From Silene latifolia (Eukaryota > Streptophyta > Magnoliopsida > Caryophyllales > Caryophyllaceae), in contig NC_133536.1 in assembly GCF_048544455.1 (NCBI RefSeq), positions 193,257,325 through 193,321,324 of the forward strand: 64,000 bases of DNA, read 5' to 3'. Positions within the stretch are counted from its first letter, which is position 1; each line of letters starts with the position of its first letter. The notes below the pieces were generated by a model that did no database searches, was not told where the DNA came from, and saw only the letters and a program-made list of their open reading frames with translations. Positions 1 through 11,600 of the stretch are shown piece after piece. A program made the translations under genes and the position numbers.

Positions 1-46
1 AAACAAAAGACAAAAATAAACAGAAACAAACAGAACAATTGTTGCC

Positions 47-64
47 TCCCCGGCAACGGCGCCA
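47..64 (-). promoter_or_regulatory. Primer-binding site of LTR element E (tRNA-Asp type)
   Basis: The plus strand reads tccccggcaacggcgcca, which matches the 3' end of plant tRNA-Asp. On the minus strand it lies just inside the LTR at 69-1435, as expected for a Ty3/gypsy Athila-like element. The body of the element continues to the left, outside the window; bases 1-46 are A-rich leader. Confidence 0.85.
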
Positions 65-68
65 AATT

Positions 69-1435
69 TGATAAGGTTATTTCAGTCGTTTGCCTTAATC
101 AAAATAAATCCTAGCTTAGTACTAACAAAATATCCAGCGGTAAGTCAGGGTCGAATCCACAGGGAGGCGGTGATTATCTAGTTTGTTTATATTTAATTCC
201 GTCTTAAGGTAACCAATTTTGGGGGTTTGATTGTTTGTATGTTAATCAACTAATTGCAAGTAAATAAAAGATGAATAACAATAATATTAAAAGGTCTAGG
301 GATCGGGTTCACTAGGTCGTCGTCAAAGGGTAGAATTTAATTCATTGATTGAGCAATGTATATTGTTGAAAGTCATATGATCGGTCGATTCAATATTTCT
401 TTTAGATCTAATTTAACATGCGGTCGCTATCATTAAACTATCTCTATTTAATTATCGTGGCCTATACTAGTCTTAACCCGGTCGGTGATAATCCTAGTTT
501 ATGCAAGACTAATTAATCAATTCTGATCAGTAATTAACTAATTGGAAGTAATACGATAATCAAACAACAATTAAGAGCAATTTAACAATCAATTCATAAT
601 AATCCCTTTTCTAACAACCTAGATCCCCTTTCACCCTAGATAAGAGATTTAGCTACGCATAATAGAAAGAAGAACAACAATAACATTAATAAGAAACATG
701 ATTGCAAGCATAAAATTTGAACAATGAAATAAATGACTAATAATAAAGGAAAGATTAAGAACAATACCGTAAATAGCTAGATCCGGAAGTAAGAACAATA
801 AATAAACTAAACTAAGTATTTTAGAGAGTTTTCTAAGGTATCTATATTAAACCTACTGAAAATAAAGCATAAAATAACCTAGGGTACGAGTTTTGGTATT
901 TATAGCAATACATAACCGACTTAAGGAAAGTTGCGGGAATTATAAAATTGGAAGGTTCCTCGATCGAGCCAAGGGTGACTCGATCGAGCATGAAGTTCCT
1001 CGATCGAGCCAAGGTTGACTTGATCGAGGCACCAATTTCCTGCTTCGCGCACTGAACTTCAAACGGCCGCCATTTCTTCGTTACTTGTCAGAAATAAGCG
1101 ATTTTTGCGGCGTTGGAAAGCTAAGAGGATAAGCTTTCACCTCCAGTAGGAATAACTTGAAAATATGTTGTAGAACTCGAGATATGGCTCTTCAAAGTAG
1201 GCACTTGTAATAACAAGCTCTTTTTTTCGTGTTTTCCTCTTAACTTCTCTTCCATCATTCTTATGGATTCTCGTGCCATGCTTCGTGTATCCCTTCATGC
1301 TCACTCCGTGATGCCCATTTCATTCCTTTGTTCCTCAAATGCATCATTCCTGCATTAAACATCAAAAGGCAGAAGTATCAACATTCTAACATAAAAGGCA
1401 TGTAAATGATATAAACTAGCACGAAAACCGTATCA
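69..1435 (-). mobile_element. LTR of element E (5' LTR, Athila-like Ty3/gypsy)
   Basis: The segment starts with TGATAAGG and ends with CGTATCA, and the tRNA-Asp primer site sits 4 bp beyond its left edge, so this is the 5' LTR of a minus-strand element. A minus-strand TATAAATA lies at 897-904. Upstream of it (959-1026) are several CTCG-AT-CGAG modules. The LTR lies in or beside the gag region of element D, so E is the younger insertion. The other LTR is outside the window, so neither age nor wholeness can be judged. Confidence 0.8.
959..1026. repeat. CTCGATCGAG module array in LTR E
   Basis: Four copies of an octamer-to-decamer of the form CTCG-AT-CGA(G) lie about 20 bp apart, roughly 55-130 bp upstream of the minus-strand TATA box. 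Family C, at the far end of the window, uses the same word. Confidence 0.85.
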
Positions 1436-1470
1436 AAAGCAATTAAGGGGAGGCATAAATATGTATATAA

Positions 1471-1761
1471 TTATGACTCATCAACCACTAACTCTGGCGG
1501 ACACTTAATGACCTCCATAAGACTCTCCATCTCACGATGCCAGTTTTCGAGAAATTTTGGTTCTCCGACGCCCTCATAAGTAGGTGGGTTAAAGCAAGCT
1601 ATGATGATGCTAAGTTGGGTGGCATCCACCGGTTTCTCTGCCCCCTTACCCACATTCTTAAGAGCCTCAAGAAGAGCCTCTTGTTGCTCGATAATGCGAG
1701 CTATCTCATCGATAATCATCTCAGATGCTTGGATTTGTGCGGCAGTCCTTTTTGGCGGCAT
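1471..1761 (-). pseudogene. Gag N-terminal fragment of element D1
   Basis: The reading frame starts MPPKRTAAQIQ and runs through a coiled-coil-like segment (IIDEIARIIEQQEALLEALK) into the typical gypsy gag entry FNPPTYEGVGEPKFLENW. It stops near the place where element E interrupts it. I chose the internal methionine because the upstream part of the open frame falls in the palindrome-bearing leader. Gag would package the element RNA; this is only its first hundred residues, a fossil. Confidence 0.75.
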
Positions 1762-1842
1762 TTTGAGCTGATAAGAAGTAAAGAAACGTAAGCACAAAAG
1801 CCTACGGCTCAAAATATAAACGACCCTTCGCCAAAGAAGCAC

Positions 1843-2140
1843 TCGGCCGAGTATATAGCAATACTCGGTCGAGTAAGGACTACTCGGTCGAGTATCACTA
1901 ATACTCGGTCGAGTAATCCACTTCAGTAGCCAACGTCAAAAACACAAGAATCATACTCGGTCAAGTATAAACCATACTTGGTCGAGTATGCTCTACTCGG
2001 TCGAGTATGCTAAAATACTCGGTCGAGTACACACTTCCAGTAGCCACTGCTACTCACTGCCAAACAACACTCGGTCGAGTGCTTGGTTACTCGGTCGAGT
2101 GCTCCCTAATCGGTCGAGTACCTGCTCTGCTCGGCCGAGT
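1843..2140. repeat. ACTCG-NN-CGAGT palindrome array in the leader of D1
   Basis: About fourteen copies of tACTCGGTCGAGTa and close variants (centres GT or GC) are spaced about 20-30 bp apart between the primer site and the gag start. The same word forms an array in the LTR of this family (3688-3833 here, 55559-55645 in the second copy). Confidence 0.9.
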
Positions 2141-2551
2141 CATGCCAAAACGAGCTAAAACAGTGCATAAATATATCCTATGCATGCCTTTCTACCCAAA
2201 GTTATATATAATATATCATCAATCTTTAAAGCCATGTAATAAGCACGTAACATGGCAACATATTTCGTACCAAACCCGTTTCAACCAATTCCGACATGTT
2301 TTACACATATTTCCACATATCACACCTCTTACCACCTGATCCAACCATTCAAGTTCCACATAACCACACACACACACATCGAATAGACACACAACAAATT
2401 CCGCCTGGTGACCGGCTTGAGATTGTGAGGGCCATAGTGCGACTTTGGGACATCTCCCAAGTCCTTGCGGTAGCTCCAAACAGCTCTCCCCGGGTTCATT
2501 TTATTTAGACTCCCTAAGTTCATTGGGTTCATTAGTTTTAGGTGCCGGAAT

Positions 2552-2568
2552 CTTCGGCTCTGATACCA
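2552..2568 (-). promoter_or_regulatory. Primer-binding site of element D1 (tRNA-iMet type)
   Basis: The minus strand reads TGGTATCAGAGCC, the usual initiator-Met tRNA primer site, 3 bp inside the LTR end. This separates D from families A, B and E, which have a tRNA-Asp-type site. Confidence 0.9.
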
Positions 2569-2571
2569 CTT

Positions 2572-3860
2572 TGTAACACCCCCTCATACCAAGGTACCTT
2601 ACCAAGGACTACCCTAGCATGAAAGGCTGTTACCATCTCGGTTGCCCGAGGTTAGTATATATCAAAAGCAAAAGTCCAAACACATTTATTAAAGTACGAT
2701 AAAGTAAAGTTTACATAGTCTCAACATCCGTCATAAACAACTATCCAAAAACCAACAATTATGAAATAACAACTACAACTCTTGACAGCGATAACTAAGT
2801 TTGCGTGGTGACTCCCCATAACTGCCCTAAAGCTCATCAACTGCATCACCTGTCACAATCTGCTCACCATCCCCGAATGGATTACCACAGATTTTACAAA
2901 ATACAATGGGGTGAGTTACTGTATAATTAAAATAAGATAAGCGTATAAAGTAACCAGCTGATCATCCTCCATCCTCGGTCTCCCGATCTCACACAGTAAC
3001 CGACTACACACCAAAGTGTGTAGTCCTGCCAGATTACCCATCGCAACAGGTAATCCTCGCCGCCAGTGGGGGACCGCAGCCAATCCCCACCTAAATCCCG
3101 CTCATCAACGAGCGATAACCCTGTCCCTTAATGTGCACATCTCCACGCTTGGCGGGTTCCACGGAGGGCGAACTAGGGTGTGAAGCAACTCCCGCAAGTG
3201 ACTCCACCATAATCATCACAACCACCGCACCAACACTCCAAGGATGATCAGCAGACAACAATTATACACAGTACAACAAAACATTTCAAATCAATTAAAC
3301 AGGAACTGAGTAGGAAAACCCTACCTTAGCACAACTGCCAGGAATACAAGCAAGCGATCTAGAACGGCTCCTCTATGAAGTCTCCGCCTAATCAACAATC
3401 ACATAACACAATCACTATATGCGAAACCCCATTTCCCCCAATTCATAATCCAAGACAAACCCTAAAATATGAATATTGAATATGAAGACAAGGACTTACC
3501 GATGATGAACAAAGGAATGAATGCAATTGCTATGATCACCCACACACAAAGGAGAGATTCAGAGATGATTAGAGCGTCGTAAAAGTGTTTAGGTTTTGTA
3601 AAATGTAATTAGAAAGTGTTTAGCGTATTATATATCGCCCGAATCATTTCCAAATCAAACCGCGGAAATAATACTTGACGGACCGGATACTCGGTCGAGT
3701 ATAGAGTATACTCGGCCGAGTATCCTCTACTCGGTCGATTATTCCGCATACTCGGCCGAGTGTTCCTGGGCAGTAGCCAAACAGGATACACAACACATTT
3801 TACTCGACCGAGTAGGCCATACTCGGTCGAGTACCAGCCTATGAAAACCGTAGTATTACA
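2572..3860 (-). mobile_element. 5' LTR of element D1
   Basis: It begins TGTAACACCCC and ends GTATTACA. The primer site adjoins the left edge. A minus-strand TATA-like run (ATATATAATA) is at 3626-3635, and an ACTCG-NN-CGAGT array (centres GT, GC, AC) at 3688-3833 lies upstream of it. A second member of the family is at 53682-55753. Confidence 0.85.
3688..3833. repeat. ACTCG-NN-CGAGT array in LTR D1
   Basis: Six or so modules with central dinucleotides GT, GC and AC lie 55-200 bp upstream of the minus-strand TATA run of this LTR. The arms stay mirrored while the centre varies. Confidence 0.85.
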
Positions 3861-4367
3861 GTCATCATCCGTTAAGCATAGATTTTATGATGCTAAGAAC
3901 ACCACACAACAACCAAATACAGCTACATATGCCATAATTTGGCCACATTATCAATAATCACCAATTTCTGAGTATCTTTAGTTTATTATGTTACCATGTT
4001 AAGACGTTGTCATATTGATATATTCCTACACTAAGGTGGTCATATTTCATCACAAAGACATGTCACTAGGATATGTTAGAACCTTAATATTTATTCATCA
4101 GAAGAGATATGGTACATTTACTCGTCAAAGTGGTCACATTTTAAAAATGACAACACATGTGACCATGTTTTAGCATAGATGTTAGCCTGTTAAGGTCAGG
4201 TCATACCACAAAAACAGAGGTATATTACCCGATAAGGTGGCCACATTTTCAACAATATCAAATATGTCACCATGTCTAGTCTATTTTGTTAACATCTTAA
4301 GGTTTATAAGGTGTCCAGAAACTCTTAACATGAGCACATTTCTCGATAAAATGGTCACAGTTTCAGA

Positions 4368-4606
4368 TTACTGTCTACCGTGCTTGTCTATTTCTTGCTC
4401 TTCTTTTTTACACCAACAGCAACACCCACTTCCTTCCCTTTCCTCCTCACCACTGGCTTCCGTCTCCTTTGAAATCACATCTGACTCATTACTTGCCTCA
4501 CTTTCATCTGTCTCCACCATCGGAACTACAAATGTCATCTTACCTTTCAGCTTCCCTTTACCCTTCTGCACCGGCTGCTTCCCTTTACCCTTCTCCACCA
4601 CCGGAT
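4368..4606 (-). CDS. Hypothetical protein exon, Lys/Gly-rich then acidic
   Basis: The open frame encodes about 79 residues: a KGKGK-rich basic start, an acidic and serine-rich middle (TDESEASNESD) and a CCCWC cluster near the end. A good 3' splice signal (pyrimidines then TTGCAG on the minus strand) lies right before 4606, so it reads better as a last exon than as a whole gene. I do not recognise the family. It lies within the TGGTCACATT-repeat region, so it may belong to a decayed DNA transposon. No upstream exon could be joined convincingly. Confidence 0.3.
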
Positions 4607-4763
4607 CTGCAACATAATACAATCCATGACAAACACCACCACAATAATTAGTCTAACACAATACAATCCATTGATTACATCCACTCATACATGCATGGCT
4701 ATATGTGAAATACAAAAAAATTGAGAAAACTACATCAATGTGACCATTTGAACAAACAATTAA

Positions 4764-4838
4764 TTAAACAATATCTTCCATAGTTTTCTTCGCAAGTTTT
4801 TTCGGAGATGTCCTCTTCGCCATTGTTTTTTTACCCAT
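4764..4838 (-). CDS. Short basic ORF (24 aa), possible upstream exon
   Basis: A 24-residue lysine-rich reading frame (MGKKTMAKRTSPKKLAKK at its start) precedes the exon at 4368-4606 in the same orientation. It resembles a nuclear-localisation-type N terminus. The junction to the next exon has no strong donor and the phase does not fit well, so coding status is doubtful. Confidence 0.2.
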   Translation of the reverse strand: MGKKTMAKRTSPKKLAKKTMEDIV

Positions 4839-5186
4839 TACTTTCAAGAAGCTAGGAAATAATGATGATTAGCTAGGAGTTTTAGAAGCTAGTAACTGAA
4901 GCTCACCAAGATGAAGATGGAGTTTGTATACAGTGTTCTTGATCAGAGAAGATGGTTTTGATTTTGTTAAAGTTGATGAAAGAGGGAAATGTTTGTGTAA
5001 TTGATGAGAGAGGGATTTAATTTTGTGTTTTTTATGAAACAAGTGTGTAATAGACGGTTGCATGGGGAACTCCCATTCCCTCCTTTTTTTTTATATTTGT
5101 TTAATGTTGAGTAGTCAAATCACCTTTTAAATTTGACCCATCTAGCCTTACTCGTATAGCATAATGTGGTATCAAACCAACCCGTC

Positions 5187-5223
5187 TCTCCCTTGTGACG
5201 AATACTCTATGTCACAAGGGAGA
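5187..5223. repeat. Perfect 13-bp-stem hairpin
   Basis: The arm tctcccttgtgac (5187-5199) is mirrored exactly by gtcacaagggaga (5211-5223) around an 11-base loop. It marks the right part of the DNA-transposon-like region and may be a transposon terminus or a MITE remnant. Confidence 0.75.
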
Positions 5224-5250
5224 CTAATTGTTTCTTTTGATGGTCACAGT

Positions 5251-6180
5251 CACAGACTCTGATTCGCAATGTTTCTATTCTGGTTATGGAGAGCAAAGGG
5301 GACGTGTGGAAGGTATTTTATGGACTCTGAAACCCGGGGTATTTGTTGGTAATAAATGACTCCCTCTATGCTCTAATATCATTGAATGAAGGAAATAAAT
5401 ATATTATAAAGAGCTAATTTTATACAGGACAATACGTGTAGTTATTCTATTAATGTATATGAACATGGATTAAGATTTTATTTGAATTGTTCGGACCAAC
5501 AAGTCTCACATGATGTTAATTTTTTAGCAAAAGAAAAATTTATAATTGCTCTATCTTACAAATTACAATAGTCGTCTTATTTTTCAGAGGTAGAAGAGTA
5601 CATGCATTATGACAACGTACTTTAGGACTTATTTGACCATGTAGTTTATTTTAACCAATATTTCAACTAACCGTTTTTTATGTAAGTGTTTGAGAAGTAG
5701 CATTTTGTATTTTTTAGGTAGCTGAAATAAATTGAAAGCTAGCATAAATAAAAAATTGCTTGCAAAAGTGCAAAGTAATTTATTTAAAAAAGATAAATTT
5801 AATATGTTTTTTTTCCTACTTTTACACTAACTATGTTATCAAAGATTAAAAACTATAAGGTGTCATAGCAAGGGCTTTCCTTTCCAACTAGTAATGATAA
5901 TAATATGGTAAGTTAGGTATAAACCAATTCTTTGTGATTTTACCAAATATAGATATAGACAATTAAGAGAAAGAAAAGATAGAGTTTATGGGTCAAGTCG
6001 TCGTCTCAATAAAATGTTTACATGTGCTTTGTATAAAAAGATCAATGGATAAAGAGAGGAGAATTGTTTTCAGTATATTATTAAAAATAAAATAGAAAGT
6101 AAAACATAACCAAAACAGAAACATAGTCTATTAACTAAAACACCCAAAAATGAATAGTAAACCTATTGACCGGGACGGGA
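5251..6180. other. AT-rich intergenic sequence, nothing recognised
   Basis: This stretch between transposon debris and the promoter region of the dynamin gene has no open frame of note, no terminal repeats and no RNA gene that I can see. Confidence 0.6.
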
Positions 6181-6246
6181 CGAAAGGAGTACCGATTTAC
6201 TCCTCCTTCCTTTTGAAAAGAGAGAAAAAAAGGAGGTAATCCATGG

Positions 6247-6286
6247 TTGGCGCCAAATGCTTAAATTTCATTCCTATAAAACCCTA
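6247..6286 (+). promoter_or_regulatory. Probable original core promoter of the DRP3-type gene
   Basis: The palindrome TTGGCGCCAA (6247-6256, an E2F-type site), TATAAA (6275-6280) and a telo-box AAACCCTA (6279-6286) sit within 40 bp. E2F sites and telo-boxes are known in promoters of plant growth- and division-linked genes. The expected transcription start, about 30 bp after TATAAA, falls where the first Helitron begins (6301), so the Helitrons seem to lie in the 5' leader. That link is inference. Confidence 0.5.
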
Positions 6287-6300
6287 TATCCTATCATCAA

Positions 6301-7455
6301 TCAATACTATATATTAAATCCAGAACCAAGCGACTTCAATGTAATTAAAGAAAATTATACAAATTAATTATACTATATGGTTTTAAATCACTAGCACCGT
6401 GTGATGGACCCGATTAAGGGATCTCAATACAAATATTATATAATTTGGGTTAAAATTAAATTATATAGAAGCTTGACAATTTTCCTAAACAATGTAAGAG
6501 ACTAAAACATGGTCAATTTCCTTAAAATAAAATAATTAATTAAGATGATCAATTTTTTAAAATAAAATAATTAATTAAGATGATCAATTTCAAGGAGACT
6601 AAAAGAAAGAAGTTGTTTGGTAATTTTCCTAAATATTTATAGAAAATGGTTTTCCTTAAAATAAAATAATTAATTAGTATAAACATGCACACTTATGGTA
6701 TTAATTATTATCATCATAAAATTATATATTAAATTTAAAATCTATGCAATTTTATTAAATTTTATAGTTTATTAGATGTATAGAGATATTAATTATTTAA
6801 CATACAAACATATAATATAAGTAGGTTATAAATAATTCAAGTTAGATTCCATAATATATAATACTGCATAATTTTTTCGATTTGATTTTATGCATATATG
6901 TAATATATTTATATAAATATATAATCCTCTTAAAATTGCATGTCCAAGTAGTAAAAGTAATTTTCTCAGTAAAGAAAAGAATTATAGTAACATTAGATAC
7001 ATTTATATGATAGTAATCACTCATTTGAATAGTAAAAGTAACAATAAAGTAACAATATTATCAGCGAGATTAGTGAAAGTGGTAGAAACTACGGGAGTGG
7101 TGAAATAATCAATATTAATGCGGCAATAGTGAAAGTAACAATAATTACGACGAGAGTAGTGAAATTATCAATATTAATGCGGCAGTAGTGACAGTAGTAA
7201 TAATTACGGCGGGAGTAGTGAAATTAACAATGATTAGGATCAATTAGTGAAATGTTATTACTATTGTTTCATTAATAAGAGTAAAATATTAATAACGGGA
7301 GTAGTGAATTTGTCTCAAAATTTATTTCATCGTAATTTTAGGATATGTCATAGAAAAATATATTAATGATAAATTTATGGGTTATGCAACTTTAAGGAAT
7401 AAAAAATTTAATGGTAAGTAGAGGTAGCCCGGGCGAAGCCGGGCACCAATACTAG
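6301..7455 (+). mobile_element. Non-autonomous Helitron, copy 1
   Basis: It starts TCAATACTATATATTAAATC after an A and ends with a GC-rich hairpin (GCCCGG/CCGGGC, 7427-7444), seven bases, then ACTAG followed by T. This is the standard Helitron 3' end (hairpin about 10 bases before CTRR, insertion between A and T). There is no helicase ORF. The interior is AT-rich, with degenerate tandem repeats built on agtagtgaaa and taacaat at about 7025-7250. Copy 2 follows directly. Confidence 0.75.
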
Positions 7456-8584
7456 TACTATATATTAAATCCAGAAACCAAGGGATTTCCATGTAATTAA
7501 AGAAAGTTATACAAATTAATTATACTATATACTTTTAAATCACTAACACCGTGTGATGGACCCGATTAAGGGATCTCAATGCAAATATTATTAAGCTTGG
7601 GTTAAAATTAAATTATATATAAGCTTGGTAATTTTCCTAAACATTTGTAAGAGACTAAAACATGGTCAATTTTCTTAAAATAAAATAATTAATTAAGATG
7701 ATCAATTTCCTTAAAATAAAATAATTAATTAAGATGATCAATTTCAAGGAGACTAAAAGAAAGAAGATATTTGGTAATTTTCCGAAATATTTATAGAAGA
7801 CTAGAAGATGGTCAATTTCCTTAAAATAAAATAACTAATTAGTATAAACATGTACACTTATGCTATTAATTATTAACATCATAAAATTATATATTAAATT
7901 TAAAATCTATGCAATTTTATTAAACTTTATAGTTTATTAGATGTACAGAGATGTTAATTATTTAACATACAAAAATATAATATAATTAGGTTATAAATAA
8001 TTTAAGTTAGATTCCATAATATATAATATTGCATAATTGTTTCGATTTGATTTAATGCATATATGTAATATATTTATACAATTATAGAATCCTCTTAAAA
8101 TTGCATACTTAAGTAGTAAAAGTAATTTCGTCAGTAAAGAAAAGAATTGTAGTAACATTGGATATAGTTATATGATAGTAATCACTCATTTGAATACTCA
8201 TTTGAATAGTAAAAGTAACAATATTATCAGTGAGATTAGTGAAAGTGGTAGAAATAACAACGGGGAGAAGTGAAATAATCAATATTAATGCGGCAATAGT
8301 GAAAGTAATAATAATTACGGCGAGAGTAGTAAAAGTAACAATGATTACGGACAAGTAGTGAAATGTTATTACTATTGTTTCATTAATAAGAGTAAAATAT
8401 TAATAGCGAGAGTAGTGAATTTGTCTCAAAATTTATTTCATCGTAATTTTAGGATATGTCATAGAAAAATATATTAATGATAAATTTACGGTTTGTGCAA
8501 TTTTAAGTAATTTTATTTAATGAGGAACAAAAAAATTTAATGGTAAGTAGAGGTAGCGCGGACGAAGCCGGACACTAATACTAG
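7456..8584 (+). mobile_element. Non-autonomous Helitron, copy 2
   Basis: This is a diverged head-to-tail copy of the preceding Helitron: the same 5' tactatatattaaatcc, the same AT-rich body and short tandem repeats (about 8200-8350), and a slightly decayed terminal hairpin ending in ACTAG before TTG. It stops 27 bp before the start codon of the dynamin gene, so it forms most of the proximal 5' flank of that gene. Confidence 0.75.
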
Positions 8585-8611
8585 TTGTTGACTTAAAATT
8601 CAAACCTGATC

Positions 8612-11600
8612 ATGGGAGGGCCACCACGAAAACAGCAAAAGAGGGATAACACCACTTCCGCCACCATCACCGCCACCACTCATAACCACAACAGCAGCTT
8701 AAATTGGTCAACTCCGCCTCCGCCTCCGCAACCACAACTACCATTGACAAGTATAGGATCATCGGTGATCCCGACAATCAACAAGCTACAAGACATCCTT
8801 TCGTGTCTCGGCGCCCACCAGCTCTCCCAAATCAGGTTGCCTCACGTTGCCGTGGTTGGCAGCCAGAGCAGCGGCAAGTCCAGCGTACTTGAAGCACTTG
8901 TTGGCCGCGACTTCCTTCCTCGCGCCTGCGACATTTGTACTCGCCGCCCTCTCATCCTCCAACTTCACCACCGTCTCCCTTCTCCTACTGTAGATGATCA
9001 CATTGAGTGGGGGGAGTTCCTTCACTTGCCTAACACTAAGTTCTATGATTTTTCCGCCATTCGCCGTGAAATTCAGGTTTCTGTTATTTACCAGTAATTA
9101 ATGACGCTTCTTCTTACTGTTTGTTTTGGCACTGAGGAATTGATCAATTCAAAGTTCAAACCCTAATTTCTGAATTGGAACATCCCCCGGTCTCACAAGA
9201 GTTTTACTCGTGATACACTGATACATAGTGACCAGAATAATGCATTCGCAGCAGACTTGTAGATACGTTTTGATCCCACATTGTCACATGAATGCAGGTG
9301 GAGACGGAAAGAGAAGCAGGAAGAAACAAAGGGGTTTCAGATAAGCCAATCCGATTGAAAATTTCTTCCCCCAATGTTCTTGACTTAACACTTATTGATT
9401 TACCTGGCGTTACCAAAGTTCCTGTAGGAGATCAACCTACTGACATAGAAGATAGAATTAGGAGGATGATTATGGACCATATTAAAGAAGAGAACTGCAT
9501 TATATTAGCTGTTAGTCCTGCGAATTCTGATTTGGCAACCTCTGATGCCCTTCAAATGTCCAAAGAAGCTGATCCAAAGGGTACTTTTGTTCTTCATCTG
9601 ATCACATTTCAGTGCATGCTTCAATTTTCAAGTCGCTGTCATCATTGGTCTTGAAACGTCTTTGTGTTTTTAATATAGGGAGAAAGGCTACGTACATGTG
9701 ACCCCTTACTTACCCACTGGTGGGAATCTTTGATGCAGTAGAGTTATGTTCTTATGGTTGCTGTTTACTTATAATTTAAATTTTATTGGCAGGTACCCGA
9801 ACAATCGGAGTCATTACTAAGGTCTTTTGCTCCAGTCTTTGTATATGCTTTTTCATATTTTCTTTTATGTGCGTTGATTGATTGTTGATAGTAACTGATA
9901 TATTCGTTTAATCTGTGTTGGCGACTTGGCGCACGCAGCTGGATATAATGGACAGGGGTACTGACGCCTGCAAATTTCTTCTAGGGAAAGTAATTCCTCT
10001 TCATCTGGGTTACATTGGTGTGATTAATCGTAGTCAAGAGGTAAAAGATGGAGGGTAACTTTCTGTCTTTCTGTGTTGGTTTTTATCATATATCAACTTT
10101 ACTTCGTCAATCCTTTTGCTCGGAAGATGATTAATGATGCTTTCAGTAACTTCTACGAAATTCATGGTATCAGAAAGCTTCTAAACTGAACATAGCTAGA
10201 ACTGTTTCGAGATATTTAGCACGCATGTCATGGAGTTTTTATCTTCTCTGCAAATTCAGGATATCAACAAGAACAAAAGTGTTGCTGAAGCGCTTAGTTT
10301 TGAGGAACAATTCTTTCGTGATCATCATGTACGCCACCTATATATTGCAACTAGATTCAATACTTGATCTAATTGTTGCTCTTGCATTGATCATATTCCC
10401 TGTCAATCTCTAAATGTTTCTATTGCTGAAGGAATATAAGGGTGTACTGGATCGTTGTGGAATTCCTCAACTAGCAAAGAAACTAAATCAAGTTAGTTAC
10501 GTCAAACTCTTAATTCCACTCTCGCCTATTTTATTTTACCTTACCTTCAGAAATTTTGCTTTCAAAGAAACAGACCATGTAGGTTGATGTATAGTTTTTC
10601 TGCAAATTATGTTGTGTTTAGCAATAATGCTAATGAATTTTCAGATTCTTGAGCAACACATCAGAGCAAATCTGCCAGCATTGAAATCGCAAATTAAACT
10701 GCACTTTCAAGCTGTTGAAGAAGAATTAAGGACATACGGAGATGGAGTAGAATCAAAAGTCAGTTAAGCTACAGAAATCTTGTGGCAACATCATAGTTAT
10801 TGTGTCGATATTTATTATTCTTACAATTCTTTTATTCAAAATCAAAATCCTTTAACATAGGGCGTGCTATGTCAATTCTTGATGTGAATGTTGCAATTTT
10901 TCCAGGAAAGAGAAGCAGTTGTGTTGAATATCTTGAGAAGCTATAGTGAAGGTGAGAGGTTCATTTTGTTAATATTATCTTTCTGTATCCTCCTCCCTTC
11001 TTCATTCCAAAGGTAGAAATGGACTTTAGTATTGCTTTCGCATATCATATGCTAAGGTACTAGCTTACTATCCTGTTTTGACATTTCTGTTATATACCTT
11101 TTGTCGATAGCTTTCTCATCTGTGATTGACGGAAAGAATCCACATATATCAACTCAGGAGTTGGCAGGTGGAGCAAGGATTCGTTATATTTTCCATTCAA
11201 TCTTCGGTAAAGCCTTGAAGGTCTAATATTTTTCACTGCTCTATCTCACTGAAGTTGAATCATTCGTCTTATCTCATCAAGGTTTCACGTACTTCTCTGT
11301 GTGCTGTGATTATGTCCCTTGTATGATCCCTCAGGAAGTTGATCCTTGTGAAGATCTGTCAGATGATGAAATCAGGATAGCTATTCAAAATTCTATGGGT
11401 CCAAGAAACAAATTATTTGTTCCAGAGGTGAACACCATCATCATGAATTATACATCCTGTTCAACTCATCATTTAGCTTGTTTTGATTTTTGACAATAAA
11501 ACTTCAGGTGCCTTTTGAACTTCTGATACGAAGACAAGTTGAAAGGTTACTAGATCCTAGTATGCAGTGTCTGCAACTTGCATGTGATGAACTAATCAAG

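Larger units (their letters stand above)
1436..3860 (-). mobile_element. LTR element D1, 5' portion (Ty3/gypsy, tRNA-Met primed)
   Basis: On the minus strand the order is 5' LTR (2572-3860), primer site (2552-2568), a leader with a palindrome array, and a gag start (1471-1761). The element is cut off where element E begins. The 40 bp between gag and LTR E (1436-1475) are not recognisable. The gag start is of the kind found in Ty3/gypsy chromovirus-like elements (family inference). Protease, RT and integrase are not in view, so this is a fragment. Confidence 0.75.
3861..5250. mobile_element. Degenerate DNA-transposon-like region with TGGTCACATT subterminal repeats
   Basis: A decamer close to TGGTCACATT recurs near 3940, 4035, 4130, 4235 and 4350, and in inverse orientation near 4160, 4265 and 4740; a related TGGTCACAGT is near 5241. 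Dense short repeats in both orientations around small ORFs are typical of the subterminal zones of CACTA or Mutator-like transposons (established for those families). I found no clear terminal inverted repeat, so the class and the ends are uncertain. Confidence 0.35.

Noticed and set aside
2552-2568. Match to initiator tRNA-Met
   Set aside because: It is only the 3'-end complement next to an LTR, so it is a primer-binding site and not a tRNA gene. The same holds for the tRNA-Asp-like stretches at 47, 27912, 33556 and 39825.
4869-5063. 64-residue minus-strand ORF
   Set aside because: Low-complexity composition, no recognisable domain and no link to neighbouring exons.
7414-8584. GTAAGT in the first Helitron with the AG at 8583-8584 as a leader intron
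   Set aside because: The signals fit loosely, but the acceptor has no good pyrimidine tract, and splicing would still leave copy 1 in the leader; no support without transcripts.
8786-9025. Minus-strand open frame inside DRP3 exon 1
   Set aside because: Shadow of a highly conserved GTPase exon on the plus strand.
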